Origin: Halomonas beimenensis
Lineage (GTDB): Bacteria; Pseudomonadota; Gammaproteobacteria; Pseudomonadales; Halomonadaceae
DNA: 64,000 nt
Assembly (NCBI RefSeq): GCF_002549795.1
Contig: NZ_CP021435.1
Location: forward strand, 3,286,001-3,350,000
Reading direction: 5' to 3'
Position 1 is the first letter of the stretch. Each line of letters begins with the position of its first letter. The notes below the pieces were generated by a model, which was given only the letters and a program-made list of their open reading frames with translations, searched no databases and had not been told where the DNA came from. Of the stretch, positions 54,031 to 64,000 are shown one piece after another. Position numbers and translations under genes: made by a program.

Positions 54031-55044
54031 ATGGTGGAAGTCAAAGTTGTTAATTTACTACATGAGGGCCGGATCGGCCTAGCCCCCATGGAAGGCGTGA
54101 TCGACGCCGTGAGCCGCGACCTGCTGACGCGCACCGCCGGCTTCGACTGGACGGTGACCGAATTCGTGCGGGTCGTCGACACCCGCCTGCCGCCGCGAGT
54201 CTTCCATCGCCACTGCCCGGAACTGCTCGGCGAGCGCCCGACCACTCCGACCGGCCAACCGGTCCACCTGCAGCTGCTGGGCTCGGATCCGAAGGCCCTG
54301 GCCGACAACGCCCGCCAGGCGCTGTCGCTTGGCGCCACCAGCCTCGACCTCAACTTCGGCTGCCCTGCGAAGCTGGTCAACCGCCATGACGGTGGCGCCT
54401 CCATGCTGCGCGACCCCCAGCGGGTCCGCACCGCCGTGGCCGCCGTCCATGAGGCCGTGGGCGACACCATCCCGGTGACCGCCAAGGTCCGGCTGGGCTT
54501 CGCCGACCGCCGCCTGGCGCTGGCCTGCGCCCAGGCCGCCGAGGACGGCGGCGCCCGACAGCTGGTGGTGCACGGACGCACCCGCAACGAGGGCTATCGC
54601 CCTCCGGCGCACTGGGAATGGATCGGCCGGATCCGCCGCCGCCTGTCGATCCCGGTGATCGCCAATGGCGACATCTGGACCCTCGAGGACTACTGGAAGG
54701 CCCGCACCCTGTCCGGCTGCCGCGACGTCATGCTCGGCCGCGGTGCGCTCGCCGATCCCGGCCTGGCGCCGCGCATCCGCCACTGGCAGGCCACCGGCGA
54801 GCGCCTGGCGCCGACGCCCTGGGAACAACGGGCCGGGATACTCGCCGCCTATGCTGCGATGCAGCGTACCACACTCCCGGACAAGATCGTCACTTCCCTG
54901 CTCAAGCAATGGCTGAATCACATGCGCAGCCGGGATGCCGAAGCCGCACGGCGCTTCCAGGCCCTGCGGCGAGTCACCGACCTGGATGCCTTCCTGGAGG
55001 GCCTGCAGCGCCCCGCCCACCCCCATGCCGGCACCCCGGCCTGA
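54031..55044 (+). CDS. dusC: tRNA-dihydrouridine synthase C
   Basis: Reduces U16 of tRNA to dihydrouridine with FMN. The 337 residues form a TIM barrel with the Dus signature APMEGVIDAVSRDLLTRTAGFDWTVTEFVRV, the FMN loop LDLNFGCPAKLVNRHDGGASML (catalytic Cys in FGCPAK) and VVHGRTRNEGYRPPAHWEWI, NGDIW and GRGALADP. The wording matches DusC rather than DusA or DusB. A -10-like TATAAG lies at 53993-53998. The start at ATG 54031 is 12 or more residues longer than E. coli DusC, and the ribosome site is weak, so the true start may be a little further in. Confidence 0.93.
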   Translation: MVEVKVVNLLHEGRIGLAPMEGVIDAVSRDLLTRTAGFDWTVTEFVRVVDTRLPPRVFHRHCPELLGERPTTPTGQPVHLQLLGSDPKALADNARQALSLGATSLDLNFGCPAKLVNRHDGGASMLRDPQRVRTAVAAVHEAVGDTIPVTAKVRLGFADRRLALACAQAAEDGGARQLVVHGRTRNEGYRPPAHWEWIGRIRRRLSIPVIANGDIWTLEDYWKARTLSGCRDVMLGRGALADPGLAPRIRHWQATGERLAPTPWEQRAGILAAYAAMQRTTLPDKIVTSLLKQWLNHMRSRDAEAARRFQALRRVTDLDAFLEGLQRPAHPHAGTPA

Positions 55045-55100
55045 GAACCATCATCGGGCTCGGGACGGGGCCTGCCCGCTCCACGGCAATCCGCAAAGAC

Positions 55101-55137
55101 AAAAAAAATGGGCGCACGTCGCGGTGCGACGGCGCCC
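55101..55137 (-). terminator. Intrinsic terminator of the tRNA operon
   Basis: On the minus strand, GGGCGC-C-GTCGC-ACC-GCGAC-GT-GCGCCC forms an imperfect stem followed by eight T residues (plus-strand A run 55101-55108). It lies downstream of the tRNA-Arg copies. A second weaker hairpin, GACCCGCCCTC/GAGGACGGGTC, is at 55216-55242, just after the last tRNA. Confidence 0.8.
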
Positions 55138-55248
55138 AAAACGATCGCGGACCCCGGCCCCTCTGTGGGCACGACGGTCCGGCTAGCGAGAAGAATCGAC
55201 GGCTGAAAAGCAGAAGACCCGCCCTCACGAGGAGGACGGGTCGAAATC

Positions 55249-55325
55249 TGGCGCGCCCGGGAGGATTCGAACCTCCGACCACCTGATTCGTAGTCAGGTA
55301 CTCTATCCAGCTGAGCTACGGGCGC
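55249..55325 (-). tRNA. tRNA-Arg (ACG), copy 2
   Basis: A 77 nt cloverleaf with acceptor GCGCCCG/CGGGCGC, discriminator G and encoded CCA, D-arm AGCTCAGCTGGATAGAGT, anticodon loop CT-ACG-AA and T-arm GGTTCGAATCC. It is identical to the copy at 55396-55472 and reads arginine codons CGU, CGC and CGA after A34 deamination. Confidence 0.97.
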
Positions 55326-55395
55326 TGACGGCAATGAACGCGTTCATCGCGGGGGCAATCGCGCGTCGAGACGCGGGATGCCTGACGGGAGAAGA

Positions 55396-55472
55396 TGGCG
55401 CGCCCGGGAGGATTCGAACCTCCGACCACCTGATTCGTAGTCAGGTACTCTATCCAGCTGAGCTACGGGCGC
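55396..55472 (-). tRNA. tRNA-Arg (ACG), copy 1
   Basis: The same 77 nt sequence as copy 2, 70 bp upstream on the minus strand. The duplication of tRNA-Arg(ACG) after tRNA-Ser(GCT) and csrA is common in gammaproteobacteria. CCA is encoded. Confidence 0.97.
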
Positions 55473-55493
55473 AAACCTTCTACCATGCCGGCT

Positions 55494-55586
55494 TGGCGGA
55501 GAGGGAGGGATTCGAACCCTCGAAGAGGCTATAAACCCCTTACTCCCTTAGCAGGGGAGCGCCTTCAGCCACTCGGCCACCTCTCC
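55494..55586 (-). tRNA. tRNA-Ser (GCT)
   Basis: A 93 nt class II tRNA with acceptor GGAGAGG/CCTCTCC, anticodon loop CT-GCT-AA, a long variable arm and encoded CCA. It reads AGC and AGU. It lies 21 bp before tRNA-Arg copy 1 on the same strand, 89 bp after csrA. Confidence 0.97.
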
Positions 55587-55675
55587 CTCATCGGCACGGT
55601 GCGTATCCTACCGATTTGCCAGGGCATTGTCCAGCACCGCAGGCAATTTTTCTCGCGCGATGCGAGCGGCGAGGC

Positions 55676-55879
55676 TCAAAGCCCCGGTTCGCCATCATCG
55701 GCATCCGCATCGGTCTTCTCGCGCTGGATACGCTGGTAGATTTCCTCGCGATGCACGGCAACGTCCTTGGGGGCGTTGACGCCGATGCGGACCTGATTGC
55801 CCTTGACGCCCAGGACGGTGACGGTGATGTCGTCCCCGATCATCAGGGTTTCGCCGACACGGCGGGTCAGGATGAGCAT
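55676..55879 (-). CDS. csrA: Carbon storage regulator CsrA
   Basis: A 67-residue RNA-binding regulator that binds GGA-containing leaders and alters translation and stability of many mRNAs. The sequence begins [48 protein letters not shown], the near-invariant CsrA core including L4, R6, R7 and R44. The ATG at 55879 follows AAGGAGAT; the longer open frame upstream has no similarity. It lies between lysC and the tRNA genes, the usual gammaproteobacterial place. Confidence 0.97.
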   Translation of the reverse strand: MLILTRRVGETLMIGDDITVTVLGVKGNQVRIGVNAPKDVAVHREEIYQRIQREKTDADADDGEPGL

Positions 55880-56062
55880 GACTGATCTCCTTCTCAGACG
55901 TCTGACTACGGGATGCTCGTCTACCTCAGGCCGCGACGGCGGGCGCCGCGCCTGGCTTCTGGCGCCGACCATGACATCGCATGGGCTCGTTGAAAGGAAG
56001 CCCGGTCACGGCGAGCCAGGACTTCCTTACAAGCGTAGAAGCTGACGGCGGGATCCGGCGCC

Positions 56063-57313
56063 TTATTCGCTTTCGATGTCGTCCTTGTCGAGACCGAAGG
56101 CCTGGTGCAGGGCACGCACGGCCAGCTCCATGTGCTTCTCGTCGACGACCACCGAGATCTTGATCTCGGACGTGGAGACCATGCGGATGTTGATGTTCTC
56201 CTCGGCGAGCACGCGGAACATCTTGGACGCCACGCCGGCGTGGGAGCGCATGCCGACGCCGACCAGCGAGACCTTGGCGATCTTGTCGTCACCCTTGACC
56301 TCGCCCTCGCCCAGGGCGGGCAGCACCTGCTCCTCGAGGATGCGCAGGGTCTGCTTGTAGTCGCCCTTGGCGACGGTGAAGGTGAAGTCGGTGTAGTCGC
56401 CGGCCGGCGCCACGTTCTGCACGATCATGTCGATCTCGATGTTGGCATCGGCGATCGGCCCCAGGATGCGCGAGGCCACGCCCGGCACGTCGGGGGTGTT
56501 GAGCAGGGTCAGCTTGGCCTCGTTGGCGGTGAAGGCGATACCGGAGATCAGCGGTTCTTCCATGGAGTCCTCGTCTTTGTCGGAGTCTGCAACGATCAGG
56601 GTGCCGGGGCCGTCCTCGAAACTGGACAGCACGCGCAGCGGCACGTTGTACTTGCCGGCGAATTCGACGGCGCGAATCTGCAGGACCTTGGAGCCGAGGC
56701 TGGCGAGTTCCAGCATCTCCTCCACGGTGATGGTGTCCAGGCGCTGGGCCCGGGAGCAGACCCGCGGGTCGGTGGTGTAGACGCCGTCGACGTCGGTGTA
56801 GATCTGGCACTCGTCGGCCTTCAGGGCCGCGGCCAGGGCCACCCCGGTGGTGTCGGAGCCGCCGCGGCCGAGGGTGGTGATGTTGCCTTCCTCGTCGACG
56901 CCCTGGAAGCCGGCGACCACCGCCACCTGGCCGTCGTCCAGGTCCTGGCGCATGTCCTCGGTCTCGATGCGCTGGATACGCGCCTTGGTGTGGGCGCTGT
57001 CGGTCATGATGCCGACCTGGGAGCCGGTGTAGGAGGTGGCCGGCACGCCCAGCTTGTGCAGGGCCATGGTCAGCAGCGAGATGGTGACCTGCTCGCCGGT
57101 GGAGACCAGCATGTCCATCTCCCGCGGCGTGGGCTCGTCGTTGATCTCGTTGGCCAGGCCGATCAGGCGGTTGGTCTCGCCGCTCATGGCGGAGACCACG
57201 ACCACGACCTGATGGCCGGCGTCACGGAAGCCCTTGACCTTCTCGGCCACGGCCTTGATGCGCTCCACTGAGCCCACCGAGGTGCCGCCGAACTTCTGTA
57301 CGTATAGTGCCAT
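56063..57313 (-). CDS. lysC: Aspartokinase
   Basis: Phosphorylates aspartate, the first step to lysine, threonine, methionine and, in Halomonas, ectoine. The 416 residues start MALYVQKFGGTSVGSVERI (kinase motif KFGGTSV), with GRGGSDTTGVALAAAL and TDVDGVYTTDPR in the catalytic domain, and two ACT domains from about residue 265 that bind feedback amino acids. ATG at 57313 was chosen over an upstream frame start. The gene follows alaS, with a 15 bp-stem hairpin between. The placement next to csrA suggests the housekeeping aspartokinase rather than one inside an ect operon. Confidence 0.95.
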   Translation of the reverse strand: MALYVQKFGGTSVGSVERIKAVAEKVKGFRDAGHQVVVVVSAMSGETNRLIGLANEINDEPTPREMDMLVSTGEQVTISLLTMALHKLGVPATSYTGSQVGIMTDSAHTKARIQRIETEDMRQDLDDGQVAVVAGFQGVDEEGNITTLGRGGSDTTGVALAAALKADECQIYTDVDGVYTTDPRVCSRAQRLDTITVEEMLELASLGSKVLQIRAVEFAGKYNVPLRVLSSFEDGPGTLIVADSDKDEDSMEEPLISGIAFTANEAKLTLLNTPDVPGVASRILGPIADANIEIDMIVQNVAPAGDYTDFTFTVAKGDYKQTLRILEEQVLPALGEGEVKGDDKIAKVSLVGVGMRSHAGVASKMFRVLAEENINIRMVSTSEIKISVVVDEKHMELAVRALHQAFGLDKDDIESE

Positions 57314-57377
57314 GTGTCGATGTCCCTCGTGTCGGGTTAGCGTTCGAATGAGTGAAAGGTGATGGAGGCCGGATACA

Positions 57378-57413
57378 CGAGGGGCCGAAGGCAGCGTCGC
57401 CTTCGGCCCCTCG
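57378..57413. terminator. Hairpin between alaS and lysC
   Basis: CGAGGGGCCGAAGGC (57378-57392) and GCCTTCGGCCCCTCG (57399-57413) form a perfect 15 bp stem with a 6 nt loop, 4 bp past the alaS stop. No long T run follows on the minus strand, so termination may be partial. Confidence 0.65.
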
Positions 57414-57417
57414 CGGA

Positions 57418-60024
<2,607 letters not shown>

Positions 60025-60153
60025 GGGGTATCCGTGGCGATAGGCATGGTGGCCCGCTGGGCGGGCGTTGCAGCCTCATCGGACTGCCACCCGGGGCGTT
60101 CGCAAAGGGGCCTATTATAGCGCAGTCGTCAAGCGACTAAAGGGCGGGGGGGA

Positions 60154-60615
60154 TCAGGCGTCGTCCCAGGCATGCGCCAGGGCGTGCCTGAGCTGGTCGA
60201 AATCGAAGCCGCGACCGGCCAGGAAACGCTCGCGGCGGGCGCGCTCCCGGGGGCCGGCGGCGGGGCCGGCGAAGCGTCGGGCCAGCGCCTCGGCGGCCAG
60301 GGCGAACCAGTCAACCTCCTCCTGGGCCTCGTCGAAGGCCGCCCGGGCGGTGGCATCGTCGATGCCGCGCCGGGACAGCTCGGCGCGGATGCGCACCGGT
60401 CCCTGCCCCCGGGCGATCCGGGCCCTCAGGAAGCTCTCGGCGAAGCGGGCATCGGACTGCAGACCCTGCTCGGCCAGCTCCGTCAGGCAGGCCTCGATCG
60501 CCGCGGACTCGTGCCCCTTGGCGGCGAGCCGGTCGCGCAGCTCGGCCCGGGCGTATTCGCGCCGGGCCAGCAGGCGAATGGCGTCCTCGCGAGGCGTCGT
60601 GTCGGGCTCGCGCAT
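60154..60615 (-). CDS. recX: RecA regulator RecX
   Basis: A 153-residue helical protein that binds RecA filaments and limits their growth. Features include AIRLLARREYARAELRDRLAAKGH, the tandem three-helix RecX repeats, FAESFLRARIARGQGPVRIRAELSRRGID and FLAGRGFDFDQLRHAL. It starts 3 bp after the recA stop and so shares the SOS-controlled transcript. Confidence 0.95.
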   Translation of the reverse strand: MREPDTTPREDAIRLLARREYARAELRDRLAAKGHESAAIEACLTELAEQGLQSDARFAESFLRARIARGQGPVRIRAELSRRGIDDATARAAFDEAQEEVDWFALAAEALARRFAGPAAGPRERARRERFLAGRGFDFDQLRHALAHAWDDA

Positions 60616-60618
60616 GGC

Positions 60619-61677
<1,059 letters not shown>

Positions 61678-61762
61678 GAGGGTCTCCTAAGCGGTCGCCG
61701 TGGCGCACGGCGTTGACGATGCAGAAATGGAAATGACGGGCCGCTGGGCCCGACCGAAAGCA

Positions 61763-61778
61763 CTGTATGACTGCACAG
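61763..61778. promoter_or_regulatory. SOS (LexA) box upstream of recA
   Basis: CTGTATGACTGCACAG fits CTGT-N8-ACAG and lies 86 bp upstream of the recA start. It shares the CTGTATG half with the box at 49235-49250. Confidence 0.85.
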
Positions 61779-61824
61779 TAGTATGACGAAAAAGGCGGCG
61801 CTCGACCAGCCTTCTGCCGGACGC

Positions 61825-62322
61825 TCAGTCGCGTTTCTCCAATTGGGCGATCAGCCCCTCCAGGGCGGCGATCACCGCCTGCTCGCGCACCGCCCGGCGG
61901 TCGCCGGGAAAGTGGCGGCACTCGCTGCGGACCCGATCCGGCCCGCTCCAGGCCAGCCAGACCGTGCCCACCGGCTTGTCGGGGCTGCCGCCGCCGGGGC
62001 CGGCCACGCCGCTGATGGCCACGGCCAGGTCGGCACCACTGTCGCGGCAGGCGCCGGTCACCATGGCCTCCACCACCCCGCGACTGACCGCGCCGTGCTC
62101 GGCGATCAGCGCCTCGGGTACCCCCAGCAGGCGCGTCTTGGCCTCATTGGCGTAGGTGACGTAGCCGGTCCCGAAGTAGTCCGAGCTGCCGGCGACCTCG
62201 GTGATGGCGCTGGCCACCCCGCCGCCGGTGCAGGACTCGGCGGCGGTCACGGTGACGCCCCGGGCCCGGCATCGCTCGCCGAGCGTCTCGGCGAGGCGAT
62301 AGGTTTCGGGCGATACGGACAT
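61825..62322 (-). CDS. pncC: Nicotinamide-nucleotide amidase (CinA C-terminal type)
   Basis: Deamidates NMN to nicotinate mononucleotide, recycling pyridine nucleotides. The 165 residues form the stand-alone CinA C-terminal domain: TAAESCTGGGVASAIT (nucleophile Ser), FGTGYVTYANEAKTRLLGV, GAVSRGVVEAMVTGA and ISGVAGPGGGSPDKPVGTVWLAW. ATG at 62322 follows GGAGGGA. It lies between recA and mutS, as in many gammaproteobacteria. Confidence 0.95.
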   Translation of the reverse strand: MSVSPETYRLAETLGERCRARGVTVTAAESCTGGGVASAITEVAGSSDYFGTGYVTYANEAKTRLLGVPEALIAEHGAVSRGVVEAMVTGACRDSGADLAVAISGVAGPGGGSPDKPVGTVWLAWSGPDRVRSECRHFPGDRRAVREQAVIAALEGLIAQLEKRD

Positions 62323-62373
62323 CGGCTTCCCTCCAAGTTCTCGCATCCAAGCGATCGCCGCACAGCATGATGC

Positions 62374-62433
62374 GCGGGCACCGGGGACAGGTCGTAGAGG
62401 AAAGGCGGTAGACCTGTCGACGGATCAGCCCGC
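62374..62433 (-). repeat. Dispersed intergenic repeat, family 2, short copy
   Basis: Read on the minus strand: GGGCTGATCCGTCGACAGG, about 15 bp, then CCTCTACGACCTGTCCCCGG and TGCCC. Both terminal blocks match the ends of the long copy at 4984-5169 in the same order; the interior is lost. It lies in the pncC-mutS divergent gap. Confidence 0.6.
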
Positions 62434-62589
62434 GCTAACACCGTCAGCGGCCCTGAGGATATCTCGACGACCCTGACGCCGGCCGTCCTTGGGCGTAGAA
62501 TACTGGCTTTGTCCGCGATATGCATGGCGTGCAAGACGCCATCCCGAGTCCTCGTTCTTCACCGTCATCCCAGCCAGTCAAGGAAGCCC

Positions 62590-64000
62590 ATGTCACAGGC
62601 CAGCGCCAAGCAGCATACGCCGATGATGGCCCAGTACCTGAAGATCAAGCGCGAGCACCCCGAGGTGCTGCTCTTCTACCGCATGGGAGACTTCTACGAG
62701 CTGTTCTTCGAAGACGCCAAGCGCGCCGCGGCCCTGCTCGACATCACCCTGACCCAGCGGGGACAGTCGGCGGGCCAGCCGATCCCCATGGCCGGGGTGC
62801 CCTATCACAGCGCCGAGGGCTACCTGGCCCGCCTGGTCGCCGCCGGCGAGTCGGTGGCCATCTGCGAGCAGATGGGCGATCCGGCCGCCGCCAAGGGGCC
62901 GGTGGAGCGCAAGGTGGTGCGCATCGTCACCCCCGGCACCCTCTACGACGAGGCCCTGCTCGACGCCCGCCGCGACAACCTCCTGGTCGCCCTGCATCCG
63001 GCCGGGGAGCGCTGGGGCCTGGCCTGGCTGGAGTTGTCCAGCGGCCGCTTCAGCGTGCTCGAGGTGGAAGGCGAGAGCGAGGCCCTGGCCGAGCTGACCC
63101 GCCTCGATCCGGCGGAACTGCTGATCCCCGACAGCCTCGCCCTGCCCCCGGCCCTGGCGGAGCGTCGCGGCCTGCGCCGCCAGAGCGACTGGCTGTTCGA
63201 CCTGGAGTCGGCCACCCGCACCCTGTGCGATCAGTTCGCCGTCGCCGACCTGCGAGGCTTCGGCTGCGCCCACCTGGAGGCGGCCATCACGGCCGCCGGG
63301 GTGCTGGTCGACTACGCCAGGGACACCCAGCGCTCGCGCCTGCCCCACGTGACCGCCATCGGCGTGGAGAATCGCGACGACGCCGTGGTGATCGACGCCG
63401 CCAGCCGGCGTAACCTGGAGATTGACGTCAACCTGGGCGGCGGCGTCGACAACACCCTGGCCAGCGTGCTCGACACCGCGGCCACTGCCATGGGCTCGCG
63501 GCTGCTCAAGCGCTGGCTCAATCGCCCGCTGCGCGACCGCGACCGGGTCGGCGCCCGCCAGGCCGCCGTGGCCGCCCTGCTCGACCGCGACGGCTTCGAG
63601 CCGCTGCGGGAGACGCTCAAGGCCATCGGCGACGTGGAACGCATCCTCGCCCGGGTGGCGTTGTACAGCGCGCGTCCCCGGGACCTGGCCCGGCTGCGGG
63701 ATGCCCTGGCCGCCCTGCCCGACCTCGAGGCCGAACTGGCCGGCTTTGATGACGGCACCGCCCTGGACGAGCTCAAGCGCCATATCCGCCCCTACCCCGT
63801 CCTCGCCGACACCCTGGACCGGGCGCTGGTGGAGAACCCGCCGGTGGTGATCCGTGACGGCGGAGTGATCGCCGAGGGCTTCGATGCCGAGCTCGACGAG
63901 CACCGCGGCCTGGCCGAGCATGCCGGCGACTACCTGGTGCGACTGGAGGCCCGGGAGCGCGAACGCACCGGCCTGCCCGGCCTCAAGGTCGGCTACAACC
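62590..64000 (+). CDS. mutS: DNA mismatch repair protein MutS, N-terminal part (runs off window)
   Basis: Recognises mismatches and starts repair. About 470 residues are present: the mismatch-binding domain with the Phe-x-Glu motif in [14 protein letters not shown] near residue 36, the connector domain, and the lever/core domain ([30 protein letters not shown]). The ATPase and dimerisation domains lie past the window edge. ATG at 62590 ([20 protein letters not shown]) has AGGA upstream. It is divergent from pncC. Confidence 0.96.
   Translation, partial: MSQASAKQHTPMMAQYLKIKREHPEVLLFYRMGDFYELFFEDAKRAAALLDITLTQRGQSAGQPIPMAGVPYHSAEGYLARLVAAGESVAICEQMGDPAAAKGPVERKVVRIVTPGTLYDEALLDARRDNLLVALHPAGERWGLAWLELSSGRFSVLEVEGESEALAELTRLDPAELLIPDSLALPPALAERRGLRRQSDWLFDLESATRTLCDQFAVADLRGFGCAHLEAAITAAGVLVDYARDTQRSRLPHVTAIGVENRDDAVVIDAASRRNLEIDVNLGGGVDNTLASVLDTAATAMGSRLLKRWLNRPLRDRDRVGARQAAVAALLDRDGFEPLRETLKAIGDVERILARVALYSARPRDLARLRDALAALPDLEAELAGFDDGTALDELKRHIRPYPVLADTLDRALVENPPVVIRDGGVIAEGFDAELDEHRGLAEHAGDYLVRLEARERERTGLPGLKVGYN

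Noticed and set aside
55334..55534. A 66-codon plus-strand frame containing RIRTSDHLIRSQVLYPAEL
   Set aside because: This is the well-known false protein read across the antisense of tRNA genes; the two tRNA-Arg and tRNA-Ser cover it.

Overview
The window is a gene-dense, high-GC gammaproteobacterial chromosome segment. Protein resemblance and gene order point to Halomonas or a close relative in the Halomonadaceae: ccm-smc-zipA-ligA, recX-recA-pncC/mutS, alaS-lysC-csrA-tRNA, a sodium-pumping oxaloacetate decarboxylase, and a route that would make glycine betaine. The genus is an inference; no 16S gene or marker search was available. Nearly all genes are housekeeping. The only intact mobile element is one IS481-family insertion. 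Accessory interest lies in four intergenic stretches and three small operons.

Layout. 1-1423: 5' part of an amidase gene and a stand-alone CheR-type methyltransferase. 1545-4851: guaB-guaA, with a dispersed palindromic repeat between them. 5220-10351: four-gene operon of a PhoD-like phosphoesterase, a small unnamed protein, a cholesterol-oxidase-like GMC flavoenzyme and an alpha/beta hydrolase with a Cys nucleophile. 10487-12698: xseA and a 1-Cys peroxiredoxin. 12762-16187: glrK-qseG-glrR signalling operon. Upstream of it lies a sigma-54 promoter with an IHF site, GlrR-type operators and a foldable RNA, the arrangement known for enterobacterial glmY. 16992-22642: argA, a heptamer tandem repeat, a Pit phosphate transporter with its DUF47 partner, a CYTH triphosphatase and a voltage-gated K+ channel. 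22659-27133: yciO, an rnm-like PHP gene, yciI and mnmC. 27515-30508: HlyD/ABC-2 exporter.

30535-33333 looks like the tmpR-tmpA-tmpB pathway that converts (2-trimethylaminoethyl)phosphonate to glycine betaine and phosphate. An IS481-family element sits exactly in the CTAG that holds the stop codons of tmpB and the convergent yheU. 34365-49074 is one long minus-strand run, ccmABCDEFGHI then smc, zipA, ligA and yheU. 49278-50380 is an SOS-box-controlled LexA/UmuD-type peptidase overlapping a yigZ gene. 50468-53912 is oadGAB. 54031-62322 holds dusC, two tRNA-Arg, one tRNA-Ser, csrA, lysC, alaS, recX, recA (with SOS box) and pncC. mutS begins at 62590 and runs off the end.

The strongest lead for something undescribed is the argA-glrK intergenic region (16291-16991). 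Secondary leads are the unfused GMC/hydrolase operon, the tmp cluster with its IS insertion, and three intergenic repeat families: a palindromic ~130 bp element in three copies, a long/short element pair, and a heptamer satellite linked to hairpins.
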